A DNA stretch of 64,000 nt from Molanna angustata (lineage: Eukaryota; Arthropoda; Insecta; Trichoptera; Molannidae): contig OY754968.1 of the NCBI GenBank assembly GCA_963576475.1, positions 16,457,116 through 16,521,115 on the forward strand. The letters run 5' to 3'. Below the pieces are notes generated by a model. The model searched no databases. It was given only the letters and a program-made list of their open reading frames with translations, and was not told where the DNA came from. Positions within the stretch are counted from its first letter, which is position 1. Each line of letters starts with the position of its first letter. Shown here one piece after another: positions 1 through 10,564 of the stretch. The position numbers and the translations under genes are program-made.

Positions 1-681
1 TAGGTATGTATTTCAGGATAGGGTAGTGTGGAGGTCAGTCTGTTTTTCCTACCCAGAATATAAATTTAAAAAAGTCTGAGACGTCCTACTATAATGTTCA
101 TATTTTTTATAGAAAATTAAATGACCTAGTTCAGGTGTATCGGCTTTTTTGATAATTTTTTAACACATAAATTTATCATAAAAAAATATTTTTTTTAGCT
201 AAAAAATGTTTGAGAAACTGTTTTTTTTTTTAAATATGTGATTTTGTATTTTTCTATATTTATACCAATTTTCAGCATTCTAGCTTTTATGGTTTTTGAT
301 AACCCGTGCTGAAACAAAAAGTCAAAATTCTGAGCATAAAAGTTTTATAGGCCTATAGCTTTCTATATATTCTGAAATTTTTGGCTCTGTGCATTTAGTG
401 GATCAAAAGTTATAAGGGACACACACACACACACACTAAATGTTCTGCTCCAAATTCTGAGTAAATTCATGTATAGAACATATACCTATATCCTACGAAG
501 CCACTAAAATTGTGTTTTTGACTTCAAAAAACCGTTAAAAATATAGACCTGGCATATTTTCGCGTATCTTGGCTTTATACTTTGTTGATATTTTAAGAGA
601 AATAAATTTTCTAGAATACATCGACAGCTGGAAAAGTTTTATAAGAAATATATAAACTCACGCCTAATTATTTATTTTCAG
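1..681. other. AT-rich intergenic sequence, no gene seen
   Basis: No open frame with recognisable protein similarity. The only structured element is a short CA-dinucleotide run near 420-437. Confidence 0.5.
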
Positions 682-900
682 GTTTATTTATTTATTTAAC
701 TTTTTGTACATAATATAAACAAATACATATTATAATGCACACTGGCAGGCTTATTGCCATAAGGCAATTTCTTCCAACTAACCAGATTACAGAGTGACAG
801 AATTATACATGTACATCAACAAAAAATTAAAGCTACAAAAGAACAAATAAAATATATATAACACCAAGATAAATTAAAAAACATCATAGCAACAAAAAAG
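682..900 (-). repeat. LINE 3'-UTR tail (minus strand)
   Basis: The left edge is a TTTA-repeat run at 682-698, which is an AAATA-type tail read on the minus strand. The block at about 735-780 (columns with GCAGGCTTATTGCC and GGCAATTTCTTCCAAC) is the reverse complement of the sequence at 59,925-59,975, which lies just downstream of a LINE C-terminal fragment. The two are therefore copies of the same LINE family 3' end in opposite orientation. The right limit is approximate. Confidence 0.6.
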
Positions 901-1093
901 GGATTGGGAAGGAACAAGAGGAGGAAATCGAATAAAAAATATCATTACCAAATCTGGTTTCTATACAAATAATTCAACTGAAAAAGTCAACCAGTTGAAT
1001 TAATAAATATTCGGCATCTGTAGGTACGTGAAAATAGAACATGAGAATAAGATATAACCATTAGCTGTACAATGAGTCCACCATAGTAAAGAA

Positions 1094-1345
1094 CATAAAA
1101 ATTTATCGCCTAAGATCGTTGGGACATCTCCAGCACATGCATGGAGGATAACCGAGTCCCGAAAAAGATTATCAACACACCACCGAGGAAAAACGTGGAA
1201 AGACTTAAATTAAGATGGATGGATGGAGAAAGGGACTTTAAATCAATCAGTGTAACTAATTGGAAGGTACTGGCGATGGACTGCGTGGAATAGCGAAAAT
1301 TTCTTGAGAAGACGGGCTGTAGCGCCTTTGGTGATAATGAAAAAA
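1094..1345 (+). pseudogene. Decayed RTE-type LINE, C-terminal fragment
   Basis: Translating this stretch in shifting frames gives the order typical of the RTE/BovB reverse-transcriptase C-terminus: a YRLRSLGHLQHM-like segment, then a PRKNVERLKLRWMDGERDF-like segment and a W-x(3-5)-AMDC motif. There is at least one frameshift and an in-frame TAG just after the last motif. It is a dead 3' remnant. Similarity was recognised by eye, so the clade assignment is tentative. Confidence 0.55.
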
Positions 1346-1455
1346 TAATGTAGCAAAAATATTTTCACGTCGACCGACGTTACACAAACTACTACAAAAC
1401 ATACTTTAAACATTTCGACATATCACAAGTCACATTCATCCATAACCACATTCAT

Positions 1456-2133
1456 TTGAAAAAAGTCATGCTCGCACAAAAATCAATTCTGAGATTACTC
1501 GTTAAAAAAAATGTTTGTACCGCGGCGCGTAATAATATCTCACTCTATTTTAAAAAATTGAATGTTTTATCCGCTAAAGGCTTGTTTTGGGAAAGAAAAA
1601 TCCTTGACCAGTTTTTAAAGGACGAATATAAAGACAGACCGCAACACACGCATTACACTAGATTTAAATTTAACGACGGATATGTAGTTCCAAAATATAA
1701 TAATAAATACGGTAAGAGAACGTTAGAATATAATGTACCTAAATTGCTTAATATGATGCCGGCATCTATTAAGAAATGCCAAAGCAAAAATAATGTAAAA
1801 AGGCTTGTCAAGGAATGGTTATTGAGGTGTGGATTTATATATAATTAAGATCACAAACGATTTTATTTTTTTCTCATTTAATTTATTTTTATGATTTTAA
1901 AAAAGATAACTTTTGTAACATAGTGTGTGTTTGTTTGGGAGATCATCTTTGTGATATTTGTATGTCTCTTTATACTGTACCTAATGTTGTTTGTTATTTT
2001 TAAAGTTTACATATATATATATATTGTCTTGAGAACACGCCGACAAGTCTAGAAATTAGACTTGGCGTGACTCATAATCATTTTTTTCTTTTTTTGTAGT
2101 ATCTTATGTTGTTTATTATTTTTCAATAAAAAA
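1456..2133 (+). pseudogene. LINE 3' fragment: RT C-terminal tail plus 3' UTR
   Basis: An open frame runs to a TAA at 1846-1848 and has no real start codon (it opens at a TTG). The last ~70 residues show the usual LINE ending: YVVPKYNNKYGKR, then YNVPKLLNMMP, then VKRLVKEWLL. This matches the 'x-P-R-x-N-x-G-K-R-S ... P-x-x-x-N-x-L-P ... W-L-L' tail of Jockey/CR1-like reverse transcriptases. Upstream reverse-transcriptase motifs are absent, so the copy is 5'-truncated. The 3' UTR holds a strong hairpin (2036-2069) and ends near CAATAAAAAAAAAA at about 2125-2137. Confidence 0.65.
2036..2069 (+). other. Hairpin in LINE 3' UTR
   Basis: CACGC-(CGA bulge)-CAAGTCTA, loop GAAAT, then TAGACTTG-GCGTG. 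This is a 13-bp stem with a three-base bulge. In several LINE families a 3' stem-loop is recognised by the reverse transcriptase. That role here is inference from position. Confidence 0.6.
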
Positions 2134-2450
2134 AAAACCTCCAATGTCTCGCATACAAACATACAATATAAAACATGTATAATACTATATACCTAACACA
2201 TATACACTTATGTACATATATACATAATACATATATGCTGAATATAGTATTTTATTTTTATATGAAATTTATATTTGTTACTCTTATTGGGATAACATAT
2301 TATTGGGATTCAATGAACTTATGACCCTTTTTTGTTTTCTTATTATATTCTTTACTTATAGCATTTTATTCTGTTTGTTTTCCAAATAAAGTAAAAAAAA
2401 ACACCCTCATATCAATCTATAAAAATAAAAGTTTATATTTTGAAAGATTT

Positions 2451-2626
2451 TTTGGGGCAGGTGTATTGTAACTTAATATCGCCCACCTTGAAACACGCAC
2501 ATACTATTGGGGCAGGTGTATTGTAACTTAATATCGCCCACCTTGAAACACGCACATACTATTGGGGCAGGTGTATTGTAACTTAATATTGCCCACCTTT
2601 AAACACGCACATACTATTGGGGCAGG

Positions 2627-2630
<4 letters not shown>
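2451..2630. repeat. 55-bp tandem array, left part
   Basis: Three full units of 55 bp, each containing GGGGCAGGTGTATTG, AATATCGCCCACC and ACACGCACATACT, plus a 15-bp partial unit ending ...GGGGCAGGTGTA at 2630. The third unit has a few substitutions. The array stops exactly where a 32-base poly-T begins and resumes at 7414, so the LINE between them appears to have inserted into one original array of about nine units. Confidence 0.9.
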
Positions 2631-2664
<34 letters not shown>

Positions 2665-3305
2665 TTATTTATTTTTTTTATTTTAACAATTATACATTAA
2701 TGATAAAAAGAATTATAAACAGTATCTTAAAATTAAATTATTTAATATCTATTCATCCCTCAGTTGAGATCAAATCTCGTGTTCGAGGGAGGAGCACAGT
2801 CATTTTATCGGTTCATTTATTTCAATAACATATAATATTACTAAAAATAACACGCATATATTTAAATTAATATTACGCGAACTGGTGAACAGTTTACGGA
2901 TGAACCCTCACCAATGGAGCATACTCTAGTATACGCAAGCGCATACTGAGAACCGCGAACTGCATTTGCCGTTCACAGGGCCCCACTAGCAGGCATTCAC
3001 CGTTCACCGTCCACCGTCACGAAACAAAAACCACTAACCGCAAAAACTGGAATACAATAAAAATACGTTAATTACATCAAGAACAAATTCAAATAAATTA
3101 CTCATCAAAAACAAAATCAATATTTCTTATATAATAACAGACAACATCAAAAAATTATATATACACATAACATATCATCAAAAAAAAAGTACACACAACT
3201 CAACACCAAAAAAAAAAAAAAAAAATTACACTAACAATTTGGCGTAATTTGGAAATATAAAAAAATTAAAATACAATAAAAAAAAAACAACAAAACAAAA
3301 ATCCA

Positions 3306-6281
3306 TCACTGGATGTAATTATAATTGTTAATATGTTTTATAATAGAATTTTTAAATTGTATATATTCCTTCATTTTCCTCAATTCATCTGGAAGGTCAT
3401 TAAAATGTTTTATTCCCAGGTATGTAAAGTGGTGCTGGGCTGCAGATGTATTGACGCGAGGGATAGCAATATTATTTTTCGATCTGGTTCTATTGTTGTT
3501 TTCATGTATTTCACTATAATATTTTTTAAATGTTGTTAAAAGAGTATATTTTTTATATAAATTATTTAGCTTTAGTACACGAAATTGTTTGAATACTTCA
3601 TTGGAGGGAAAGTCTATTGGTTTCTTTAAGATTATTTTTATGATCAGTTTCTGAGTGATTTCAATCGGTTTTAAATTAGTTTTATACGTTCCACCCCATC
3701 CAAGGATTCCATATTGTAGAATAGATTGTACAAAGGCAAAGTATAATATTTTTAAATTTTGGATTGTCAGTATATTACGCAGTTGTAGAAATATGTAAAT
3801 TAACTTTCTCATTCTATTTTTTGTTAACTCTATGAAGTGTTTCCATTTTAAATTTTTATCAATGGTTATTCCAAGGTATTTTACTTCGTCCTTTTTAGCT
3901 ATTTTATTTTGAGTTACGTTTTCTTGTATTATATTTATGTTGATATTATTCGTTATTTCATTGACGTTTAAACAAAAGGGAACGAAAACTGTTTTTTCTG
4001 AGTTTAATGAAAGTAAATTATCATCGAACCATATTTTGAGTTTATTAATACCTTTATTGGCTAAGTATGTTACATTTTTCCACGAATTTTCTTTAAAAAT
4101 GAGTACAGTGTCGTCGGCATATGAAATTATTTTTCCGTTCAGATCAATATTAAATATTTCATTTACGTAGATTATAAATAGTATTGGGCCTATAACTGTA
4201 CCTTGTGGGATTCCGAAATTACTTGTTAGGGGTTCACTTATATGATTGTTTACTTTAGTGTATTGTTCTCTGTTATTGAGATAGCTATAGAACCAAGTTT
4301 TAACTGTCTTTTGCAATCCAATGTCATTTATTTTATTAATTAATTTAGTATGAGATACACTATCAAATGCTTTTCTTAGGTCTACAAAAATACCTATACA
4401 TTTTTTTCTATTGTCTAGAGCGTCGATTATTTCGGATGTTAATTCAGCAATGGCGTCCTGTGTTCCCATATTTTCCCGGAATCCGTATTGTTGATTGTTT
4501 ATGATATTTTTTTCATTTAGAAATTTTAATAATTGTTTTTTCACAATTTTTTCAAAAATTTTTGCTATATTCGATACAAGGGTAATTGGCCTATAGTTGC
4601 TAACAATATCTTGACTTCCGCTTTTGTAAATTGGTGTGATTATACCTTTTTTATATACTGTCGGAAATGTTCCTAGTGCAAGACTTAAATTAATGATAAA
4701 TGTTAATGGTTTACAAATGTGTTGGCTCACGTTCTTTAATAGTTCTGCAGTTATTCCGTCATGTCCAGGCGCTGATCCACCTTTAAGACTTTTAATTATT
4801 TCTAATACTTCATTCTCATTAGTTTCTTTAAATTCAGAGAAATTGTTAGGGTTGTTTAGATCATTGTTAACTTGGTCGTTTGTGTAGTTTTTATTTATAT
4901 TTTTGGCCAAGTTTTCTCCAACGGATATAAAATATTCATTGAATATTTTTGCGCATTGCTTTGGATTTTCATTTACCTGTATGATATTATTTCCATCATT
5001 TATTTGTTTAATGTCTATTTTCTTTTTGGTTTTATTAGTTATTTCATTTATTATATTCCATGTCTTTTTACTGTCGTGGCAGTTTTTTAAGAGTTTTAAT
5101 TCATAATATTTGTCTTTGGTTTTCTTTATTAAATGAGTAAGTAGATTTCTGTATCTTTTATAATATCTCTTTATATTTTCACTGTCCGGGTATTTTTTGG
5201 TAAGTTTAAAAGTTTTTTCTCTCTTTCGTATACTTACTATTAGTCCATAAGTAATCCATGGTTTAATTTTTTTGTGTTTTGATTTAATATTATATTTATG
5301 AATTACTTCTGTTGACTTTTTTAAATGGCTTAGGAGTGTCTCTTCAAAATTTTGTGCACAACTATTCACGTCATGAACTTGAAACACTGATGACCATGTT
5401 TCATCTTTCAGAGACATTTTCAACTTCTCATAATTCACTTTAGCCGTTCTAACATTCATAACACTTTCACTATTAGATTTATCATTCCTTTGACTATACA
5501 AGTATATGCAGAGATGGTGGTCTGTTATATTATTTTTCCATACAATAGTTTTTATGTTTTCAATGTCTCTTTTATTTGTCCATATATGATCCAAGCACGA
5601 TGGATTTTGCCCCACCATTTCTCTCGTTGGTGAATTGATGCATGACTTGAAATTGTAGAATGTCATAGTATTAAGATATTCATCCTTTTCGGATTTGTTT
5701 ATGTGTTTTAGTATATTTATGTTTATATCACCTAGAATTATACATTTTTTGTTCTTTGTTTGGAGAAGAATATTATTCTTAATTTCATTAATAAAAGTGT
5801 ACACATTTGAAAGATGTGTTCGATAAATAGCATATATGTGGTATTTAATATTGTTAGTAGTAATTATTATTTCTAGGCAGTTGGCTAATGATAGTTGTAT
5901 TTCCGATGCTATGACATTAGTATGTATTGATTTAATAAATGCAACAATACCACTACTTTTGTTAATGTATTTTGTTGTTTTAAAACACGTATAGTTCGGA
6001 ATATGAAAATTTGAATAGTCAGTAAGATGCGCTTCTGTTAACACTATACAGTCCGGTTCATATTTTATTGAATTTAGATACACTAAAAATTCGTCAAAAT
6101 TTTTCTGGATGCTTCTTATATTAAGATTTATAATAGAAAATGCGTGATTAAGATCAGAGAGGATAATCTCACATTCTTTGGATGTTTCGCATATAAATTC
6201 TGATATATTAGAATTTTCGTCGATTATATCTTGTAGTGTATCATCCATTTTTATTTTAATAGTCAATCCTTTTCTGTGCAA
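3306..6281 (-). CDS. LINE ORF2: apurinic-like endonuclease plus reverse transcriptase
   Basis: A 991-residue open protein that nicks the target and reverse-transcribes the element RNA. Endonuclease motifs appear in order: INLNIRS (about 50-57), LTEAHL with the catalytic E (about 80), ILGDININI (about 180), SCLDHIW (about 228) and TDHHL (about 252). Reverse-transcriptase motifs follow: NYRPITL, GFRENMGTQ, FVDLRKAFDS (about 630), GIPQGTVIGPILF and the catalytic YADDTVLIF (about 719). The C-terminus has the usual YLGIKHFNDLP ending. All catalytic residues I looked for are present. The start ATG at 6281 overlaps the end of ORF1 in another frame. An internal M twelve residues later could equally be used. 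The clade (CR1/Daphne/Jockey-like) is tentative. Confidence 0.9.
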   Translation of the reverse strand: MHRKGLTIKIKMDDTLQDIIDENSNISEFICETSKECEIILSDLNHAFSIINLNIRSIQKNFDEFLVYLNSIKYEPDCIVLTEAHLTDYSNFHIPNYTCFKTTKYINKSSGIVAFIKSIHTNVIASEIQLSLANCLEIIITTNNIKYHIYAIYRTHLSNVYTFINEIKNNILLQTKNKKCIILGDININILKHINKSEKDEYLNTMTFYNFKSCINSPTREMVGQNPSCLDHIWTNKRDIENIKTIVWKNNITDHHLCIYLYSQRNDKSNSESVMNVRTAKVNYEKLKMSLKDETWSSVFQVHDVNSCAQNFEETLLSHLKKSTEVIHKYNIKSKHKKIKPWITYGLIVSIRKREKTFKLTKKYPDSENIKRYYKRYRNLLTHLIKKTKDKYYELKLLKNCHDSKKTWNIINEITNKTKKKIDIKQINDGNNIIQVNENPKQCAKIFNEYFISVGENLAKNINKNYTNDQVNNDLNNPNNFSEFKETNENEVLEIIKSLKGGSAPGHDGITAELLKNVSQHICKPLTFIINLSLALGTFPTVYKKGIITPIYKSGSQDIVSNYRPITLVSNIAKIFEKIVKKQLLKFLNEKNIINNQQYGFRENMGTQDAIAELTSEIIDALDNRKKCIGIFVDLRKAFDSVSHTKLINKINDIGLQKTVKTWFYSYLNNREQYTKVNNHISEPLTSNFGIPQGTVIGPILFIIYVNEIFNIDLNGKIISYADDTVLIFKENSWKNVTYLANKGINKLKIWFDDNLLSLNSEKTVFVPFCLNVNEITNNININIIQENVTQNKIAKKDEVKYLGITIDKNLKWKHFIELTKNRMRKLIYIFLQLRNILTIQNLKILYFAFVQSILQYGILGWGGTYKTNLKPIEITQKLIIKIILKKPIDFPSNEVFKQFRVLKLNNLYKKYTLLTTFKKYYSEIHENNNRTRSKNNIAIPRVNTSAAQHHFTYLGIKHFNDLPDELRKMKEYIQFKNSIIKHINNYNYIQ

Positions 6282-7326
6282 TCAATGTTTTTTTAATTTT
6301 TTGCGGACATATTTTATCAGTTGCTGAATGTTCTGTAGAGGTTACATTAGTTTCGCTATTTTTGTTTGCTAATATACAATTATAGCATTTTTTTTCTTTC
6401 GACACACAGTTTTCTGTTTTATGCTGTTCACTACAATGCGCACATATTGGTGGCGTACTGATTTTTAAACACCATTTTGCTGAGTGCCCAAAATTAAGAC
6501 AGTGGTAGCACTGTACTAAGGGGTTACAATCTTCTACTTTGATTCTTTGATATCCGATGAATATTTTATCATTCTCGATCATAGCTCTTCTTATTTCTCT
6601 GCTTGTTTCCAAAATAATATTTTTGCTACTATTGTTCTTATTTTTAATAATTTTCTTGATTTGCATTTGATTTTCATTCTTTTTGAGCAGTGGCGCTAGT
6701 TCTATATTTTGGGCAAATATGTCGTGTATTAGGTCATCTGTCTCGTAATCTTCTGATATTCCTTTCAATATCATACATGGTTTCTTTTTTTTAATTTCTT
6801 CTGCTTCAATTTCTATTTTTTTGGTGTTTATTATATTTGCAAGTTTAGTTGCTTCTGATTTTTGGTTACAATTTATAATCAATCTGTTTTTGGTAATTTT
6901 TTTGAGGTTAATTACTCCAATTCCTTCTTTACCTATTTTAATCTGTTTCTGCAATTTCTTCTGTATATCTTCCTGTGAAATGTTATCATGTTTTGCTTTG
7001 ATTATAATTGCATATTGTTGTGGTGGTTCTCTTTTGGTGTACTTTAAAGTATCTGCGTAGTCATTAGTATTTTTGATTCCCTGTGTTGAGTTATTCTTTA
7101 ATGATTCCAAATGTTGTTCTACTTTTTTGGTTATATTTGTTTGTTGCTCCATAAATGTAATAATTTTTTCCATCTTCTTTGTTTTTTCCTGCATCCAAAG
7201 TAGTTCCAGTTCAGTCAGTTTGGCGTCTATGGATAGTTTAATACTTTTTGTTTTAGTATTATTGTTCCATATTTTTTCCGTTTCATTTTTAATATTTTTG
7301 AGAATTTCAATCACCGTCGATTCCAT
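6256..7326 (-). CDS. LINE ORF1: gag-like nucleic-acid-binding protein
   Basis: 356 residues. An N-terminal region rich in K/E and heptad-like leucines (about 35-80, QEKTKKMEKIITFMEQQ) may form a coiled coil. A central basic domain resembles the region that precedes zinc knuckles in insect LINE gag proteins. The C-terminal third has CCHC knuckles: CYHCLNFGHSAKWC (about 272-285, CX2CX4HX4C), CAHCSEQHKTENC and a third CYNC half-knuckle. Such proteins coat the element RNA and are needed for ribonucleoprotein formation. The ATG at 7324-7326 follows a short leader. The stop lies inside the start of ORF2. Confidence 0.85.
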   Translation of the reverse strand: MESTVIEILKNIKNETEKIWNNNTKTKSIKLSIDAKLTELELLWMQEKTKKMEKIITFMEQQTNITKKVEQHLESLKNNSTQGIKNTNDYADTLKYTKREPPQQYAIIIKAKHDNISQEDIQKKLQKQIKIGKEGIGVINLKKITKNRLIINCNQKSEATKLANIINTKKIEIEAEEIKKKKPCMILKGISEDYETDDLIHDIFAQNIELAPLLKKNENQMQIKKIIKNKNNSSKNIILETSREIRRAMIENDKIFIGYQRIKVEDCNPLVQCYHCLNFGHSAKWCLKISTPPICAHCSEQHKTENCVSKEKKCYNCILANKNSETNVTSTEHSATDKICPQKIKKTLIAQKRIDY

Positions 7327-7413
7327 TTATTTTTGGTCGTTAAAGTGTTAGCTAGACTTGTTTCGCTTCAATACACACTACACGACTGCACTTGTACACG
7401 GTGGTGACAATAC

Positions 7414-7730
7414 TATTGTAACTTAATATCGCCCACCTTGAAACACGCACATACTATTGGGGCAGGTGTATTGTAACTTAATATCGCCCACCTTGAAACA
7501 CGCACATACTATTGGGGCAGGTGTATTGTAACTTAATATCGCCCACCTTGAAACACGCACATACTATTGGGGCAGGTGTATTGTAACTTAATATCGCCCA
7601 CCTTGAAACACGCACATACTATTGGGGCAGGTGTATTGTAACTTAATATCGCCCACCTTGAAACACGCACATACTATTGGGGCAGGTGTATTGTAACTTA
7701 ATATCGCCCACCTTGAAACACGCACATACT
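7414..7730. repeat. 55-bp tandem array, right part
   Basis: The remaining 42 bp of the split unit (TATTGTAACTTAATATCG...) are followed by five identical-looking 55-bp units starting at 7456, 7511, 7566, 7621 and 7676. The array ends at ACATACT (7730). These copies are more uniform than the left ones. Confidence 0.9.
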
Positions 7731-8517
7731 ATTCCTTGAGTTTTATAGAAACCTTACTGAAAATTTTTATGATTTACGTTTTTATTTACAATTTTAATTA
7801 AATTTTTTTTACAGGTTTTTTGCCTAGTGGGGCATTGCAGATTCAATATTTATTGTAATGTCATCAAATTTTTGTATTAATAAATAAATAAATAATCAAC
7901 CTATAGTATTTTTTTTATCTTAACAAGTGTTATTGCCTTCGATATACAAAAAAAAATTACGGTAAAATATGATTGTAATATTTTATTACAGTTATCGTAT
8001 GAAATGGCTTCAAATCTTCAGGAATAGCCCGACGCTTTCCAATATGTACCTATGGAATAATATTATTCCTGTTGATATATTGCTCGCACGAACATTACAG
8101 AATAGATATATTGGTTTAGTGATAACATTGACACACACGCATTTAAGTGAATGAGAATATTGTTGAAAATACGGAAATATAACTGTGAAAACTGAATAAC
8201 ATTCTTTTCTCAGCCATTCTCTCAGAGACGACACTGACAAAAAATAACCGCCTCCCAACCTTAACTCTCGGTACCATAAAACTGTCTGGAATTGTCCCCT
8301 CCAATAGCAGTGTTCGATTGCTTTTGTCGAAAAAAAGTGGTTGTTTAATTCCGCTGTGTCAATCTATCATCGCTCATTCGTTGTACGTCCCCCCCACAGA
8401 ACCAATGTTTCTTTCTCGCATGATAGGATTCCTACTCTCGAACTAAACATTAACTACACAGTTGCGGACCACTGAAATAGATCGCAGAGGGGAATGACTC
8501 ACCTACACGTCTGTGTG
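7731..8517. other. Intergenic; possible LINE A-rich tail at 7850-7900
   Basis: A stretch ending in TTGTATTAATAAATAAATAAATAA near 7875-7900 looks like a LINE 3' tail on the plus strand. No protein similarity is visible upstream of it. The rest holds no feature I can support. Confidence 0.35.
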
Positions 8518-8795
8518 ATTTTTCATTTGACGATATAAATAATGGGTCTTTCTTAGATACGTAACTGTAACAACATTTCTCCTTCATAGATATTAAATTG
8601 TTTATATTATTTTCATTTGACGATATAGATATTGGATCTTTTTAGTAGATACGAAACTGTAACAACATTTCTCCTTCATAGATATTAACTTGTTAAAATT
8701 TTTGTTCGACGACTTAAATAATGGATCTTTCTTTAGTAGATACCTAACTGTATAAAATTTCTCCTTCATAAATATTAAATTGTTTATATTTTCTG
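8518..8795. repeat. Three-unit diverged tandem repeat (~95 bp)
   Basis: Three successive copies share the order ATTTGACGATATA, GGATCTTT, AGATAC, AACTGTAACAACATTTC and TCCTTCATAGATATTAA. The third copy has lost several bases. No coding potential is seen. Confidence 0.75.
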
Positions 8796-8984
8796 ATTTT
8801 CACATTACGTGTGAAGTCAAGTATGTAGGTATATAATTTATGCAATTGAATGTACCTACACAGATAAATTATGATTAAGATAATATATACTTAGACAATA
8901 GATATAAAAAAATCAAAAATAAATATAAGAATGTTCAGTATCTATTCTGTTACATTTTTGTCTTTGCTTTACGTGTTCAATGTT

Positions 8985-9068
8985 GTCGACCGCCGTGGCA
9001 CAGTTGGCAAGCCGTTTGACTGATGTGCTGATGTCTTGGGTTCGATCCCCAGTCGTTACAGCTCACGC
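8985..9068 (+). repeat. tRNA-derived SINE head
   Basis: It has a box-A-like TGGCACAGTTGGCAAGC and a box-B-like GGGTTCGATCCCC about 35 bases apart, preceded by CGCCG. This is the organisation of an RNA polymerase III promoter in tRNA-related SINEs. The acceptor and anticodon arms do not fold as a tRNA, so it is not called as a tRNA gene. Confidence 0.65.
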
Positions 9069-9988
9069 ATATCTTTCTTCTTTGACCTGGAAACACTGGA
9101 AGGATTTTTCAAATGGCCATAATCTTGCGCAGGGTGTGTTTGTTATCTATTATTCAAGTTAGAGTTTATTATTTTTGCCAATCTGTAATTGCGTGCATAT
9201 GAACATGTAAATGTTTCATTTGAAGCAGTTGAGAATATAAATTAAATAAAAATCCTTTTAAATTTACTATGAAACTCCTAATGATAACCACGTTATATGA
9301 AATGATGGAGGGGTATAGATAAGAAGTTGAGATGAACACAACTGGATGAAATAATGGTGCAGAAATGAGAGACATAAGAAAGAACAATATGGAAAGAAGA
9401 GGAAGAATCAGGCTTTATGAAATTAAACCATTGTTTATTGCAACAATTAATAGTAAAGTACATATAATACCAACATCATTACATTTATTCATCTTCGATA
9501 ATCAAAATCACATAACATAAATTAGATGAGTCAATATAGTTGTCAAATGAATGTGAAAATTTAATTATCATAAAATATTAAACTCAATGTGATTTCATTT
9601 TTTCATGACAGTGAGTATTCTGATAATGTTTTAAAGGACGATTATAAAGGTTCTATACATATCGATTATCATAAATCGGTCTACAACGATGTCAAACGGT
9701 ATTTCTTTCCACATGCGAACCTTGTAACCACGAAGAACAATTTCAAGAATTACACAACTTTATATTAAAAATACAGTTCATTTCTGTCTTGTTATTCATT
9801 TTCAATGAACGGTGAGCCAGCTATTTCTTCATAATATAAGCCCTCTTTGGCACTTAAAGAAATTGCAGTGTCTGCAAGTTTTTAAAGTTCTGCGGATTCT
9901 TATTTTATACTTTATGTGTTCTTGTAGAGTTTGACAAACTCTTATTTTATACTCTATGTGTTCTTTAAGTTTTTAGTCTCCGAGGATA
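9069..9988. other. Intergenic, no gene seen
   Basis: AT-rich. A short direct duplication of a CTTATTTTATACT(T/C)TATGTGTTCT segment (about 9897-9965) is the only structure noticed. Confidence 0.4.
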
Positions 9989-10564
9989 TCACAAAATGTG
10001 AATTAGTATGGCGAAGCCAAATACCACATTATCCCCTCTCGCTCTCCTTGGCGAAGTAAAACAAAAGATTTCTACACATACCGCGATTGACAATAGTTTT
10101 TCAAAAGAAATCCTAATATCTACCGTTTTTAATCTATCCTGAATTTTAATATCTTTCAGTTTATAAATGAAAATATCTTTCAACATTTCTTCAAGTCTGA
10201 ATACAAATTTACTTTTTGAACTTAATTTTTTTAACCTTACCGCAAATTCTTTTATATTTTCACTTTCTTGCTGTTTTGTATTGTGAAATTTTAACCTTTC
10301 ATCGTACACTACTGTTACATTTTCACGAAAATATTCTAATTTATCTATTGAAACTTCATAGTGAAAATCTCCCACCTTCTTTGGTGAACAAAGATCAGCT
10401 AAAAGAGAAAAAGTCTCATTCCCCAAGGAATTTAACAAGACTGCGCGAATCTTATCAGCGCTTAATTCATCATTTAGAATAACGAATTGACTGAATCTCT
10501 CACGGAATACGAACCATGAGTCGTTAATGTGGTCGAAAAACGGTATCTTACCGACCAGCGTCAT
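9989..10564 (-). pseudogene. Ty3/Gypsy gag fragment
   Basis: A 191-residue open frame from ATG at 10564. Residues about 10-160 read as the capsid part of an insect Ty3/Gypsy (Mag-like) gag: a W-x(2)-FRERFSQF motif, a KIRAVLLNSLG segment, LLADLCSPKK, then QQESENIKEFAVRLKKL and LEEMLKDIFIYKL. The match fades after FEKLLSIAV, where the frame runs into unrelated sequence. There is no zinc knuckle and no pol, so this is a truncated remnant. No LTRs were recognised on either side. Confidence 0.7.

Larger units (their letters stand above)
2631..7413 (-). mobile_element. Full-length non-LTR retrotransposon (Jockey/CR1 group), minus strand
   Basis: A two-ORF LINE of about 4.78 kb. The 5' end is at the right (near 7413) with a short ~87-bp 5' UTR. 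The 3' end is at the left, where a run of 32 T at 2631-2662 is the poly(A) tail read on the other strand. ORF1 (gag-like) and ORF2 (endonuclease plus reverse transcriptase) overlap by 26 bp and both are uninterrupted. It sits inside a 55-bp satellite array. The duplicated target appears to be TA or TATT (left ...GTA/TT, right TATTG...), blurred by the poly-T. Intact frames and a long pure tail point to a young, possibly competent copy. Confidence 0.85.

Noticed and set aside
2562..2828. 88-codon plus frame
   Set aside because: It crosses the 55-bp repeat and the poly-T tail (polyphenylalanine), so it is a by-product of the LINE junction.
9836..9895. Short minus-strand peptide-like frame after the gag fragment
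   Set aside because: Only about 30 codons, between stops, with no recognisable family.
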